Shown in pieces: positions 1-9,335 of a DNA stretch of 64,000 nucleotides. This DNA comes from Virgibacillus_F necropolis_A (GTDB taxonomy: Bacteria > Bacillota > Bacilli > Bacillales > Amphibacillaceae), in assembly GCF_044793635.1 (NCBI RefSeq), contig NZ_CP084992.1, positions 2,480,001 to 2,544,000 on the forward strand, given 5' to 3'. The notes under the pieces are model-generated. The model was not told the DNA's origin. It was given only the letters and a program-made list of their open reading frames with translations, and did not search any database. Within the stretch, counting starts at the first letter, position 1. Every line of letters begins with the position of its first letter. The position numbers were made by a program, and so were the translations under genes.

Positions 1-293
1 ACTTGCTGTGCTTGAAAATCTTTTACTGCTTCAGTTGTTTTTTTATCAAATGCTCCGGAGATAGTAAGCTTGTATCCAACCTTTTCCAATGCAGTTTGAA
101 GTTTTTTAACTTCTTCTCCGTGATCACCATTTTTCAAGGTAGGTTCCGGTAAAATGACTTCATTTTTCTGTTGTTTTGTTTCAATAGAAGTATCCTTTTT
201 ATTAGAAGGATTGCTAATAGTTGATTCTGTGCATGCTGTAAGTAAAGTTGTTACCGAAATTAGTAAGATAATCGGTAAGAGTTTTGTTTGCAT
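1..293 (-). CDS. Lipoprotein with peptidoglycan-binding domain (3' part cut by window edge)
   Basis: This leftward gene starts with ATG at 293 and is open to the window edge, so its C-terminus is missing. The first residues MQTKLLPIILLISVTTLLTAC form a signal peptide with an LTAC lipobox (Cys around residue 21). A Ser/Lys/Asn-rich linker follows. Residues about 55-95 (LKNGDHGEEVKKLQTALEKV, then SGAFDKKTTEAVKDFQ) match the PG_binding_1 repeat pattern. It is probably a membrane-anchored cell-wall protein, and any catalytic domain would lie beyond the edge. An AAGGGAG ribosome site sits about 11 bases upstream. Confidence 0.75.
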   Translation of the reverse strand, partial: MQTKLLPIILLISVTTLLTACTESTISNPSNKKDTSIETKQQKNEVILPEPTLKNGDHGEEVKKLQTALEKVGYKLTISGAFDKKTTEAVKDFQAQQ

Positions 294-467
294 CTAGTGT
301 AACGCTCCCTTGAATTAATAACGACATCTATCAGTATAGCATGTGTATGCATGTCACTTCACGAGATTTTTTTAACAAATAGTTTCCAAGAGTAATTGAT
401 TGCTAGATGTACAGTACTTTTATAAAATTGTCTTAAATTCAATTTCGAATCAGGAAGAAGTGGTTTT

Positions 468-1088
468 ATGAATATAATGATTTTAGGGGCTACGGGAAGA
501 GTCGGTCAAAAAATAGCTGAATTTGCTTTGGCAGATCAGCATGATGTTATTGCATTTGTCCGTACACCAGAAAAACTAAATCTAACCGGTGATAATCTGA
601 CAGTTATTAAAGGTAATGTATTAGATGAAATGGCCTTAAATGAGGCAATGAAAGATGTAGATTTCGTCATTAGTGCGTTAAATACAGATAAAAATAATAC
701 ACTTTCGCGTAGCATGCCACATATAGTTGAGGCAATGGAAAAAAATCAACTCTCACGAATTGTCACTATTGGAACAGCTGGAATATTGGATAGTCGTACG
801 GAAGCCGGTTTATATCGTTTTCAATCAAGTGAAACAAAACGGAGGCAAACTTCTGCGGCCGAGGACCATTTAGCGACATTTCACTGTCTGGAGAAATCTA
901 ATTTGGATTGGACAGTAGTTTGTCCGACATATTTGCCAGATGGTGTAGCGGAAGGTAATTATCGTGTTGGAAGAAATGTTCTTCCCGAAAATGGGAAGCG
1001 GATTTCAGTTGGTGATACAGCGGAGTTTGCATATTCATTGATAGATAATAATGACTTTCTTAAGGCACGCGTGGGGATTGCCTATTAG
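468..1088 (+). CDS. NAD(P)H-binding SDR-like oxidoreductase/epimerase
   Basis: The 206-residue protein belongs to the atypical short-chain dehydrogenase group (NAD(P)H-binding, YwnB/BLVRB-like). The N-terminal MNIMILGATGRVG contains the glycine-rich GxxGxxG dinucleotide-binding loop, and a Rossmann pattern follows with an acidic residue run around 'VDFVISALNTD'. No catalytic YxxxK is evident, which is usual for atypical SDRs. It stands alone between the lipoprotein gene and an MFS gene. The substrate cannot be deduced. Confidence 0.8.
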   Translation: MNIMILGATGRVGQKIAEFALADQHDVIAFVRTPEKLNLTGDNLTVIKGNVLDEMALNEAMKDVDFVISALNTDKNNTLSRSMPHIVEAMEKNQLSRIVTIGTAGILDSRTEAGLYRFQSSETKRRQTSAAEDHLATFHCLEKSNLDWTVVCPTYLPDGVAEGNYRVGRNVLPENGKRISVGDTAEFAYSLIDNNDFLKARVGIAY

Positions 1089-1174
1089 TTTGTAGACGTA
1101 AAAGCTTGTAACAACACACACCTACCATTTCCTTTTCATATCCTTAGTAAAAGGAACCTCATACTGAGGAGGAT

Positions 1175-2368
1175 ATGAACATGGAAAAGGTTGTAAGTGC
1201 TGATTCAGATAGCAAGACGCCAACTTATGTAATCATCACATCGCTCCTTTTTTGGTGTGCGCTGATTGTTGTTTCTAGTGTTTATATAATGACTCCTCTA
1301 GTTGGTACATTAGTTAGTGAGTTCCATGTTTCACAAACAATGGCAACATGGACTAGTAGTATTTTTTCACTGTTTTATGGCCTTGGCTTCTTACTATTTG
1401 GGCCATTATCCGATCGTTTTGGTCGGAAGCCTATTATCGTGTTCGGCCTCTGTGTACTTACTGTGGTCACAGTGTTTATTGGGTTTACAACGGAATTTTA
1501 TTTACTAGTGATTTTGCGTGGGGTACAAGGACTTGTTTCAGCTACATTTGCGCCTGCTGCATTAGCATATGTATTTGATGTATATCCAAAAGAAAGGCTG
1601 GTTACCACAATTGGATTTATCAGCTTTGGCTTTTTAACTGCAGGTATTTTCGGCCAAGTATTTGCAGGTGTTATAAATCAAATTTTTGATTGGAATACGG
1701 TTTTTTTGTTTTTTGGCGGAATGTATTTTTGCACGATTATTGCTGTAATCTTGATACTACCCAGCACTAAAAATCACGTGACTGATGTAAGTGTAAGTAA
1801 TTTTTTGAAGCAAACAATGAGTATTTTTACACAGAAGAACTTCCTTTTATGCTATGGCATTACGCTTATGCTTCTTTTGACCTTTATTGGAATGTATACG
1901 GTATTTGGTGACTATCTAAGTGGTGCCATATTCAATCTCTCAAAGAAGGAAATATTAGTTGTGCGCGCTGCAGGATTGATTGGAATGATACTGTCACCAT
2001 TTACAGGTATTTTCGTTAAAAGGTACGGATTGCTGCTAATACTTAAAATGGGCTTAGCATTATCTGTCGTTGGACTACTGGTTTTAGGGTTCAGTCACAA
2101 TCTTTTTATTATTGTATCTATGAGCGTTGTTTATGTGGCAGGCATTTCACTGACCTTTCCAGCAATTATGACGTTAATTGGTGAGTTAGGTGGCGCAACC
2201 CGAGCAATTGCTGCTTCGTTCTACACATTTATTTTATTCATCGGTGCAACGGTGGGCCCAATTGTCGCTATTACGATAATGCAAACAGGAAGTTATGTTT
2301 TGACTTTCGGAATGTTAGCATTGTTATTATCGATTGGACTTGCTGCTTCATTTTTTATAAAATATTAA
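1175..2368 (+). CDS. MFS transporter (12-TM exporter)
   Basis: The 397-residue protein is strongly hydrophobic with about 12 membrane spans. The loop after TM2 carries GPLSDRFGRKP, the conserved MFS loop 2-3 signature, and a related charged loop, FVKRYG, follows the seventh span. The size and first-half features suit a drug/H+ antiporter or arabinose-efflux type permease. The start follows a GAGGAGG site (about 1167). The gene follows the SDR gene by 86 bases and may share its transcript. The substrate is unknown. Confidence 0.85.
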   Translation: MNMEKVVSADSDSKTPTYVIITSLLFWCALIVVSSVYIMTPLVGTLVSEFHVSQTMATWTSSIFSLFYGLGFLLFGPLSDRFGRKPIIVFGLCVLTVVTVFIGFTTEFYLLVILRGVQGLVSATFAPAALAYVFDVYPKERLVTTIGFISFGFLTAGIFGQVFAGVINQIFDWNTVFLFFGGMYFCTIIAVILILPSTKNHVTDVSVSNFLKQTMSIFTQKNFLLCYGITLMLLLTFIGMYTVFGDYLSGAIFNLSKKEILVVRAAGLIGMILSPFTGIFVKRYGLLLILKMGLALSVVGLLVLGFSHNLFIIVSMSVVYVAGISLTFPAIMTLIGELGGATRAIAASFYTFILFIGATVGPIVAITIMQTGSYVLTFGMLALLLSIGLAASFFIKY

Positions 2369-2390
2369 AAGTCAATGAAAAGCCAGGTTG

Positions 2391-2503
2391 CCACGTCCAG
2401 CGCCGCCTAGCCCACCTGAGGTTTTAAGTCAAATCTCTTTGTGATAAAAATCATCACTAAGAGATTCGTCTTAGACCAAGGCGCTTGCGCTTTTCTTCTT
2501 CGC
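2391..2503. repeat. Short palindromic repeat (type A), copy 1
   Basis: This is a non-coding imperfect palindrome between the convergent MFS and pepT genes. Its core, ATCTCTTTGTGAT then ATCACTAAGAGAT, folds into a 13-bp hairpin. The outer parts (GTCCAGCGCC near the start, GGCGCTTGCGCTTTT near the end) also pair. A very similar sequence lies at 23943-24057 and an inverted partial copy at 37761-37822. It probably also works as a bidirectional terminator here. Confidence 0.75.
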
Positions 2504-2504
2504 T

Positions 2505-3734
2505 TTAATTTTCTTCAAACAACCTGCAAATTTCAACAATCACATTTGTTGCCTTTTCCATATTATCAACAGAAATATATTCGAACTTACCGTGATAATT
2601 TTCCCCGCCTGTAAAAATATTTGGTGTCGGTAGACCCATGTATGATAACTGTGATCCATCAGTTCCACCACGAACTGGTTTGATAAGCGGTTTTATATTT
2701 AAATTTTCCATCGCTTTTTGTGCGACATCTACAATTTCTTTAAACGGTTCAATTTTTTCTCCCATGTTGTAATATTGATCTTCCATTTCAAGTTTCGCAC
2801 GGTTTGTCCCGAATTTTTCCTGGATTTCTTCAACAGCTTTCTTCATTAAAGCCTTACGTGATTCAAAATTCTCTTTATCAAAATCTCGAATGATATAAGA
2901 AACGTGCGTCTTTTCTACATCACCATCGATTGAACTTAAATGATAGAATCCTTCATATTTCTCTGTGTGTTCTGGAGTTTCAAGTTCGGGAAACTTACTG
3001 ATAAATTCAGCAGCCATGGTTCCTGAATTAACCATCTTATTTTTGGCGGTACCTGGGTGTACACTGTTTCCAATAAACGTAACTTCTGCCGCAGCTGCAT
3101 TGAAGCTTTCAAATTGTAGTTCCCCAAGTGGACCACCATCCATTGTATAAGCAAACTTGGCATTAAATGCGTCAACATCGAATTTATGTGGCCCACGTCC
3201 AATTTCTTCATCCGGTGTAAATGCTACACGAATTTTGCCACGTTTTATTTCAGGATGATCAATTAAGTACTCCATTGCAGTCATGATTTCTGCAATACCC
3301 GCTTTATTATCGGCCCCTAAAAGTGTCGTTCCATCCGTTGTTATTAACGTGTGTCCTTTATAGCTTGGTAGTTCGGGGAACTCTTTCCCTGACATCACAA
3401 CATTTAACGCTTCATTCAACACTAAATCATTTCCATCGAAATTTTCTACAATCTGAGGGTTAACATTCTCCCCAGTGAAATCTGTAGCTGTATCAACATG
3501 TGCTAAAAAACCGATAGTTGGAATGTCTTTATCTGTATTAGCAGGAAGTGTCGCCATTACGTAACCATTACTGTCGATTGTTACATCACTCATACCAATC
3601 TCTTTCAATTCATCTACCAATAAATTAGCTAATGTTAGCTGGCCGGGTGTGGAGGGGGTTTCCTCAATTGTTTCATTAGATTGCGTATTTATTTTTACAT
3701 ATGTAGTGAGTCGGTTAATTAAATCCTGCTTCAT
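2505..3734 (-). CDS. pepT: Peptidase T (tripeptide aminopeptidase)
   Basis: The 409-residue M20B metallopeptidase removes the N-terminal residue of tripeptides in the cytoplasm. Zinc ligands and catalytic residues are visible: HVDTATD (His79, Asp81), GADNKAG (Asp142), PDEEIGRG (Glu176/Glu177), and a late His in the FTGGENYHGKFE motif. The length matches the family (about 410). The ATG at 3734 is preceded by an AGGAGATGA site. It is monocistronic, with a palindromic repeat just after its stop. Confidence 0.95.
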   Translation of the reverse strand: MKQDLINRLTTYVKINTQSNETIEETPSTPGQLTLANLLVDELKEIGMSDVTIDSNGYVMATLPANTDKDIPTIGFLAHVDTATDFTGENVNPQIVENFDGNDLVLNEALNVVMSGKEFPELPSYKGHTLITTDGTTLLGADNKAGIAEIMTAMEYLIDHPEIKRGKIRVAFTPDEEIGRGPHKFDVDAFNAKFAYTMDGGPLGELQFESFNAAAAEVTFIGNSVHPGTAKNKMVNSGTMAAEFISKFPELETPEHTEKYEGFYHLSSIDGDVEKTHVSYIIRDFDKENFESRKALMKKAVEEIQEKFGTNRAKLEMEDQYYNMGEKIEPFKEIVDVAQKAMENLNIKPLIKPVRGGTDGSQLSYMGLPTPNIFTGGENYHGKFEYISVDNMEKATNVIVEICRLFEEN

Positions 3735-3802
3735 TAATTGTCATCTCCTAATAAGTGATTTGATTTAAGCTTATTTTATCATAGTTAGAATGAGGTGGGA
3801 GA

Positions 3803-4300
3803 ATGTTAAGAGAAGCGACTGTTCATGATGCCAAGGCATTACTAGCGTTAATAAAACAAGTAGAAGAAGAAAGTTCCTACATGCTATATGAAGCGGGTGA
3901 AAGAAATACCACCCTGGAAAGTCAGAGAAAAATGCTTGAATTCTTTGAAAGTAAAGAGAACTCTACTATTTTTGTTGCTGAAGAAAATGTAAGATTAATA
4001 GGATATCTAATTGTAATTGGGGGTGATTCCAACCAGCAAAGGCACCGCGCATACCTGGTGATTGGCATTCTAGCGTCTCATAGAGGAAAAGGTTTTGGGA
4101 CAGCATTATTTAAAGAAGTCGAAAGTTGGGCAAAGTCTAAGGCGATTTATCGATTAGACCTAACAGCCGTCGTAGATAATGAAGCTGGTGTTAATTTGTA
4201 TGAAAAAGCCGGATTTGAAATAGAGGGCGTTAAAAGGGATTCTTTAAAAATAGACGGAGAATATGTTGATGAAGATTATATGGGAAAATTGCTTGATTAG
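3803..4300 (+). CDS. GNAT family N-acetyltransferase
   Basis: The 165-residue protein has the GNAT fold. The acetyl-CoA loop is LVIGILASHRGKGFGTALF (the RGKGFG form of Q/RxxGxG/A, about residues 97-102), followed by a typical final strand with NEAGVNLYEKAGFEIEG. It resembles Bacillus acetyltransferases related to RimI/SpeG. The acceptor substrate is unknown. The start follows GAGGTGGGAGA. It lies upstream of the sulfurtransferase gene by 51 bases and is probably co-transcribed. Confidence 0.85.
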   Translation: MLREATVHDAKALLALIKQVEEESSYMLYEAGERNTTLESQRKMLEFFESKENSTIFVAEENVRLIGYLIVIGGDSNQQRHRAYLVIGILASHRGKGFGTALFKEVESWAKSKAIYRLDLTAVVDNEAGVNLYEKAGFEIEGVKRDSLKIDGEYVDEDYMGKLLD

Positions 4301-4351
4301 GAGTAATGTGAAATACTTTTGATAGATAGGAATAATAGGAGGAGATAATGG

Positions 4352-5194
4352 ATGTCTTATTTAGTTTCGGTTGATTGGTTGAAGAAGCAATTGGAAAATC
4401 AAACAGATGACACGGTCGTTGTAGATGTACGTTTTTCACTAAAAGAGCCTGACGCGGGAAGAAAAGCATATGAGCAAGGACACATTCCTGGTGCCATGTA
4501 TTTGGATTTGAATAAAGACTTGTCTAGTCCTAAACGGGAGCATGGGGGAAATCACCCACTTCCTGACACGGAAACATTCGCTGAAAGACTTGGAGAGATA
4601 GGAATTGATCATCAAACTATAGTCATTATTTATGATGAAAGCAATGATATGTTTGCTGCGCGTTTGTGGTGGTTGCTTGATTATATGGGACACGAAAAAA
4701 CTTATCTATTAGATGGTGGAATAAAACGATGGATGGAAAAGGGAAATGTTGTTACAACGGATATTCCGGTTCCGATAATGAGGAGTTTCCAGCCTGCTGT
4801 GAAAGAAGATAAGAAAGTAGACATAAACGATGTGAAAGATAAATTAAAGGATAAGTCTGCATTATTAATAGATTCGCGTTCAAAGGATAGATATTTGGGC
4901 AAAAATGAACCGATGTATGCAAAGTCCGGTCATATTCCCGGCGCAAAAAACTTTTTCTGGAAAGACGTTTTACAAGAAGATGGCCTTTGGAAAAATGGTG
5001 AAGCATTACAATCCAATTTCACAAAATTAGATAAGGACGATGAAATTATTGTGTCATGCGGATCTGGCGTATCTGCCTGTCCAAACGTCATCGCACTCAA
5101 AGCGGCTGGATATAAAAATGTAAAGCTATACCCTGGAAGCTATAGCGATTGGATCTCATATGAAGAAAATCAAGTAGAAACAAAAGAAGAATAG
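4352..5194 (+). CDS. Sulfurtransferase (two rhodanese domains; thiosulfate/3-mercaptopyruvate type)
   Basis: The 280-residue protein has two rhodanese domains. The N-terminal inactive one has VVVDVRFSL and GHIPGAMYLDL; the C-terminal active one has LIDSRSKDRYLG and GHIPGAKNFFW. The catalytic loop is SCGSGVSAC with the persulfide-carrying Cys, close to the CG(S/T)GVTA loop of mercaptopyruvate sulfurtransferases. It transfers sulfane sulfur to cyanide or thiols. The AGGAGGA site at about 4338 supports this start. It is followed by tag after 22 bases. Confidence 0.9.
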   Translation: MSYLVSVDWLKKQLENQTDDTVVVDVRFSLKEPDAGRKAYEQGHIPGAMYLDLNKDLSSPKREHGGNHPLPDTETFAERLGEIGIDHQTIVIIYDESNDMFAARLWWLLDYMGHEKTYLLDGGIKRWMEKGNVVTTDIPVPIMRSFQPAVKEDKKVDINDVKDKLKDKSALLIDSRSKDRYLGKNEPMYAKSGHIPGAKNFFWKDVLQEDGLWKNGEALQSNFTKLDKDDEIIVSCGSGVSACPNVIALKAAGYKNVKLYPGSYSDWISYEENQVETKEE

Positions 5195-5216
5195 TTTTTG
5201 AATAGGGGAATGCAAA

Positions 5217-5783
5217 ATGAAGAAACGATGTGATTGGACAACCTCTGATCAGATATATATCGATTATCATGATTATGAGTGGGGAAAACCTAAACACGAT
5301 GATCAAGAATTGTTTGAAATGCTTTGTCTGGAGGGAGCGCAAGCTGGGCTGAGCTGGATTACAATTTTAAAACGTCGGGAAAATTACCGTAAAGCATTCG
5401 ATAACTTTGATCCAGAAGTGGTTCAGGGCTATGATGAGGAAAAAATCCAGGAAACCTTACAGGACGAAGGTATCATTCGTAATAAATTAAAGGTCCGTTC
5501 GGTCGTGACAAATGCACAGGCGTTTTTAAAGGTGAAAGAGGAGTTCGGAACTTTTGATGCATACATTTGGAAGTTTGTTGGTGGGAAACCGGTTTTGAAC
5601 GAATGGGAAAAACATGCGGATGTCCCTGCTTCAACAGATGAATCTGTGAAGATGAGTAAAGACTTAAAAAAGCGAGGATTTAAATTTGTAGGGCCGACCA
5701 TTTGTTATGCCTACATGCAATCAACCGGGATGGTAAATGACCATACAAAGGAATGTTTTTTGTATCATGCAGGGAGGGGCTAG
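5217..5783 (+). CDS. tag: DNA-3-methyladenine glycosylase I
   Basis: The 188-residue base-excision repair enzyme removes 3-methyladenine from alkylated DNA. The Tag family zinc ligands are present: Cys5 (MKKRCDW), His18 (YHDYEWG) and the C-terminal NDHTKEC pair. The family signature EGAQAGLSWITILKRRENYR is also clear. It sits 22 bases after the sulfurtransferase gene and probably shares its transcript. It converges on bioB with only about 30 bases between stops. Confidence 0.95.
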   Translation: MKKRCDWTTSDQIYIDYHDYEWGKPKHDDQELFEMLCLEGAQAGLSWITILKRRENYRKAFDNFDPEVVQGYDEEKIQETLQDEGIIRNKLKVRSVVTNAQAFLKVKEEFGTFDAYIWKFVGGKPVLNEWEKHADVPASTDESVKMSKDLKKRGFKFVGPTICYAYMQSTGMVNDHTKECFLYHAGRG

Positions 5784-5813
5784 CCTGGATTCTGGGCTGC
5801 CCTCCATAAATTA

Positions 5814-6806
5814 TCAAACTGAGACTTCACTTCCTTTATAATCAATCTCAAATCCAAGGTCTCTTAACATTTGATGGTCTTTCGTTCCCTCCTGCCCAGC
5901 TGTTGTCAAATAGTCTCCAATAAAAATAGAGTTTGCTGCATATAAACCAAGTGGCTGCAGGCTTCGTAAGTTCACTTCACGTCCCCCAGAAATCCGGATT
6001 TCTTTAGTGGGATTTATGAAGCGAAATAAACTCAATACTTTTAAACAATATAATGGGTTTAATTCATCGGTACCTTCCAATAATGTTCCATCCATTGCAT
6101 GAAGAAAGTTAACTGGGATAGAATCCGCATCTAACTCTTTCAAAGCTATTGCCATATGTATGACATCTTGTTTGGTTTCTTTCATTCCCACAATGACACC
6201 TGAACATGGTGAAATTCCAACGTTTTTAGCCTCATTAACTGTTGCAACACGATCTTGATAGGTGTGACTTGTAGTTATATTATCGTGATGGTTTTCCGAT
6301 GTGTTGATATTGTGATTGTAGCGATCAACACCGGACTTTTTTAGTTGTTGGGCTTGTCCAGGTTTAAGTATTCCGAGACACGCACAAACTTTTAATTCAT
6401 ATTTTTCTTTTATTTCCTTCACTGCTTCTGTAACTTGATTTAACTCTCGGGTTGTAGGGCCACGTCCGCTTGCGACGATACAATATGTACCTGAATTTAA
6501 CAGGTGCGCTTTTTCCGCGCCAGCTACTATCGTATCTTTATGCATCATGCGATATTTTTGGATTGGATTACTCGAATCCCGCGACTGAGCACAATATCCA
6601 CAGTTTTCCGGACACGCTCCGGATTTAGTATTAATAATCATATTTAATTTCACTTTGTTTCCATAATAATGTTTTCTAATTAGGTAAGCACTATTTAACA
6701 GCTCTAGAATTTCTTCATCTGGGCATTCCAAAATTTCCATTGCTTCACCTTCTGTAATCTCATATCCATCAACGACATTGTTTGCTAGTGATTTAAAATC
6801 CAACAT
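5814..6806 (-). CDS. bioB: Biotin synthase
   Basis: The 330-residue radical SAM enzyme inserts sulfur into dethiobiotin, the last step of biotin synthesis. The CPENCGYC motif (Cys65, Cys69, Cys72) binds the 4Fe-4S/SAM cluster. Conserved 'HNINTS' and 'YNHN' segments and the RISGGREVNL strand with the Arg ligand of the 2Fe-2S cluster are present. The ATG follows AAGGAGGAG. It lies 16 bases after bioY in one operon. No other bio genes are in the window. Confidence 0.97.
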   Translation of the reverse strand: MLDFKSLANNVVDGYEITEGEAMEILECPDEEILELLNSAYLIRKHYYGNKVKLNMIINTKSGACPENCGYCAQSRDSSNPIQKYRMMHKDTIVAGAEKAHLLNSGTYCIVASGRGPTTRELNQVTEAVKEIKEKYELKVCACLGILKPGQAQQLKKSGVDRYNHNINTSENHHDNITTSHTYQDRVATVNEAKNVGISPCSGVIVGMKETKQDVIHMAIALKELDADSIPVNFLHAMDGTLLEGTDELNPLYCLKVLSLFRFINPTKEIRISGGREVNLRSLQPLGLYAANSIFIGDYLTTAGQEGTKDHQMLRDLGFEIDYKGSEVSV

Positions 6807-6822
6807 GATACTCCTCCTTAAT

Positions 6823-7422
6823 TTAGGCTACATTTTTTTGGTTCTTATCCTGAACTTTTGTAATACTACTTCTTTTTAAACGGAAAGCAAAAAAGCCTGC
6901 TAAAACAGATAGAACAATATCCTTTGGTAGTGGAACCATCATCCATAACCATGCCAATTGATAGGTGAATCCTTCTGGAGCATCAAACCAAAAGACGTAA
7001 GCTGCATACATCCAATTTGTGCCGAAGATATAGTTACTAGTCATTCCTACCAATGCTGCAGTAACATAAAAAGGTAGGCTTCGTTTTGTTTCCACAATTT
7101 TCCCCGCTACGTAGGCAACTAAAATAAAGGATAAGATGAAGCCAAACGTCGGAGACATAATTGCTGCAATCCCACCCTTGAATTGAGCAAAAATTGGTGC
7201 GCCCGCTAATCCCAGAACCATATAAACGAACATAGAGAAAGCTCCTAATCGACTTCCGAGAACTATTCCTGCTAATATAGCAAAAAACGTTTGTAATGTA
7301 ATTGGAACACCTCCAACTACTAAAAAGGGTGCAATCGATGTTATATTAGCTCCAATCGCTGTTAACGCCACAAATAAACTTCCCATCGTTAAATTTAGTG
7401 GTGTCCATTTAGTATTTTTCAC
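6823..7422 (-). CDS. bioY: Biotin transporter BioY (S component)
   Basis: The 199-residue membrane protein has six predicted spans and the BioY pattern (GGVPITLQTFFAILAGIVLG near the N-terminus, LPKDIVLSVLAG near the C-terminus). It takes up biotin, usually with the EcfAAT energy module. The start is GTG at 7422 after an AGGAG site 8 bases upstream. It is the first gene of the bioY-bioB operon and lies directly behind a BirA operator, so it should be repressed when biotin is plentiful. Confidence 0.95.
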   Translation of the reverse strand: MKNTKWTPLNLTMGSLFVALTAIGANITSIAPFLVVGGVPITLQTFFAILAGIVLGSRLGAFSMFVYMVLGLAGAPIFAQFKGGIAAIMSPTFGFILSFILVAYVAGKIVETKRSLPFYVTAALVGMTSNYIFGTNWMYAAYVFWFDAPEGFTYQLAWLWMMVPLPKDIVLSVLAGFFAFRLKRSSITKVQDKNQKNVA

Positions 7423-7439
7423 ATAAAAGGCTCCTCTCT

Positions 7440-7483
7440 GTTTTATATGTTAACCAATAATGTTTATGGTTAACATATAAAAC
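7440..7483. promoter_or_regulatory. BirA operator of bioY-bioB
   Basis: A perfect inverted repeat has 17-base arms, GTTTTATATGTTAACCA (7440-7456) and its complement (7467-7483), around a 10-base spacer. The GTTAACC...GGTTAAC core is the BirA-binding consensus of Firmicutes. It lies 18 bases upstream of the bioY start codon, so holo-BirA bound here would block transcription. Confidence 0.93.
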
Positions 7484-7530
7484 AGATTACCATATTATGA
7501 AAGTAAATTCACGGGTTTTTTCCAAACAAA

Positions 7531-7563
7531 AAACAGCTATCCGTATGAGATAGCTGTTTGCAT
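7531..7563 (-). terminator. Intrinsic terminator of the chemoreceptor gene
   Basis: AAACAGCTATC and GATAGCTGTTT form an 11-bp stem with a 7-base loop. Read leftward the stem is followed by TTTTTTGTTT (7521-7530 side). It lies just beyond the stop of the chemoreceptor gene. Confidence 0.85.
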
Positions 7564-7568
7564 GTACG

Positions 7569-9335
7569 CTATTTTAATTTGAAAGCTTTTAATTCATTAT
7601 TTAGCTGTTCAGCAAGGGTGGCAAGTTCATCCGCACTATGGGAAACCTCTTCCATTGAGCTTGATGTCTGTTGAGCTGATGCTGCAGCTTGTTCGACACC
7701 AGCAGCTGACTCCTCTGAAACAGATGCAATTTCTTCAATTAAATTATTCATCTCGTTACTATTTGCAGCAATTCCTTTTAGGTTGTTAGAAATTGCAATG
7801 ATCTTGGTAGTCATATCAGAAACAGAATCATTAATTGTTTCAAAGCTTTTACCTGTAGCTTCGATTTGATTGGTTCCTTCTTTAACTTCGCTATACCCAC
7901 TATTTAATGATACAACAACATGGTCTGTTTCGTTTTGAATGGTGGATACGATGCCGGTGATTTCCGATACAGAAGATGTTACCTGTTCTGCTAGCTTTCT
8001 AACTTCATCAGCAACCACAGCAAAACCTTTACCATGCTCACCTGCGCGAGCTGCTTCAATTGCAGCATTTAATGATAGCAAATTTGTTTGATCAGCAATG
8101 TCTTTAATTACTTTTACTAATTTAGAGATTTCGGCCGACTGCTTATCTAGGCCTTGAACCTTATCAACAGCGTCTGAAACAATAGTATCGATTCGCTTCA
8201 TTTGATCCATGGATTTTTTCATTAATGCTGTACCTTCAGCGGTTAAATGCATAACTCCATCTGACTTACTTGCAATATCTTGTCCATCCTGTTCAGATTG
8301 ACGAACAATCTTAACGAAGTCATTCATATTTTCTGATAGATCCGATGCACTATTTGCTTGTGTTTCAGATCCTGAAGACAATTCTTCCATTGTTGAGGCA
8401 ATTTGTTCATTACCCTCTTTAACTTCATTAGCTGATTGGGTTAGGTGATCACTTCTAGATGAAACAGATTCAGAAGCGGCTGCCACTTTAGATACGATGC
8501 TACTGATATTGCTTTTCATTTGATTTACTGCATCAGATAATTGTCCGATCTCATCATTTCCCTTATAATCCATGGACTTGACTGCAAGGTTACCATTTGC
8601 AACTTCATGCGTAATCGAGACTACCTTTCGAAGGTTGGCGGAAATTCTGCGGCTTATCAATAGTAATAAGGCAATACCGATAATAATTGCCACTCCATTC
8701 GCGACGCCCAGAACAACAATGCTTTTATTCATACTTTGTTGTGCGTGACTGACTGCCTGTTGTTGTTTATCCTTTACAATGGTAATTAGTTCATTTAATA
8801 GTTCAACGTTTTGTTCGCGAAGACCACTAGCCTCTTCTCGTAAGGTAGGGAGTTTTTCTGGTTCCCTGGCAACAGCATGTGGAATGTCGGTTAAAAAAGC
8901 TGTGTTCAATTTTGTGTCGTTTTGCTGTATGGTAGTAAAAATTTCTAGTTGCTTTTCTGTTTCCATTTTCGGCTTTAGTTTTTCTTCTAGTGCGCTGAAT
9001 TTTTCTCGGTATTCATCGTACTTTTCTACATACTTGCGATCCTGTGTAATAATAAAATCTGCAATTTGAATGTCTTTCAATTGCATAACAGATGCAAGTT
9101 CCATCAAATCATTGACCCGTTCACTTCTACGGTCTATCGCTTGAATATCTTGTTGTCCTCTATCCAACTGCAAATACACGATTAACCCAGCAACTATAAA
9201 TAATAGTGCTGTTAGTATGTAAACGGAAAGATACTTTTTGGCGATTTTCAAATTCTTCCAACCAAATCTACGTTTGGAAGGGATTTTTATTTTTTTTACT
9301 TCAGGTACCCCAACCTTGTTTTTCTCTTTCTTCAT
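7569..9335 (-). CDS. Methyl-accepting chemotaxis protein
   Basis: The 588-residue chemoreceptor has, in order: a basic cytoplasmic start, TM1 (about 33-53), a helical extracellular 4HB-type sensor (about 55-200), TM2 (about 205-226, VVLGVANGVAIIIGIALLLL), a HAMP domain (about 228-282) and a long coiled-coil signalling domain. The hairpin tip with IADQTNLLSLNAAIEAARAG contacts CheA/CheW. The sensor has no recognisable PAS or Cache fold, so the ligand is unknown. There is no C-terminal CheR-binding pentapeptide. It is monocistronic. Confidence 0.93.
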   Translation of the reverse strand: MKKEKNKVGVPEVKKIKIPSKRRFGWKNLKIAKKYLSVYILTALLFIVAGLIVYLQLDRGQQDIQAIDRRSERVNDLMELASVMQLKDIQIADFIITQDRKYVEKYDEYREKFSALEEKLKPKMETEKQLEIFTTIQQNDTKLNTAFLTDIPHAVAREPEKLPTLREEASGLREQNVELLNELITIVKDKQQQAVSHAQQSMNKSIVVLGVANGVAIIIGIALLLLISRRISANLRKVVSITHEVANGNLAVKSMDYKGNDEIGQLSDAVNQMKSNISSIVSKVAAASESVSSRSDHLTQSANEVKEGNEQIASTMEELSSGSETQANSASDLSENMNDFVKIVRQSEQDGQDIASKSDGVMHLTAEGTALMKKSMDQMKRIDTIVSDAVDKVQGLDKQSAEISKLVKVIKDIADQTNLLSLNAAIEAARAGEHGKGFAVVADEVRKLAEQVTSSVSEITGIVSTIQNETDHVVVSLNSGYSEVKEGTNQIEATGKSFETINDSVSDMTTKIIAISNNLKGIAANSNEMNNLIEEIASVSEESAAGVEQAAASAQQTSSSMEEVSHSADELATLAEQLNNELKAFKLK

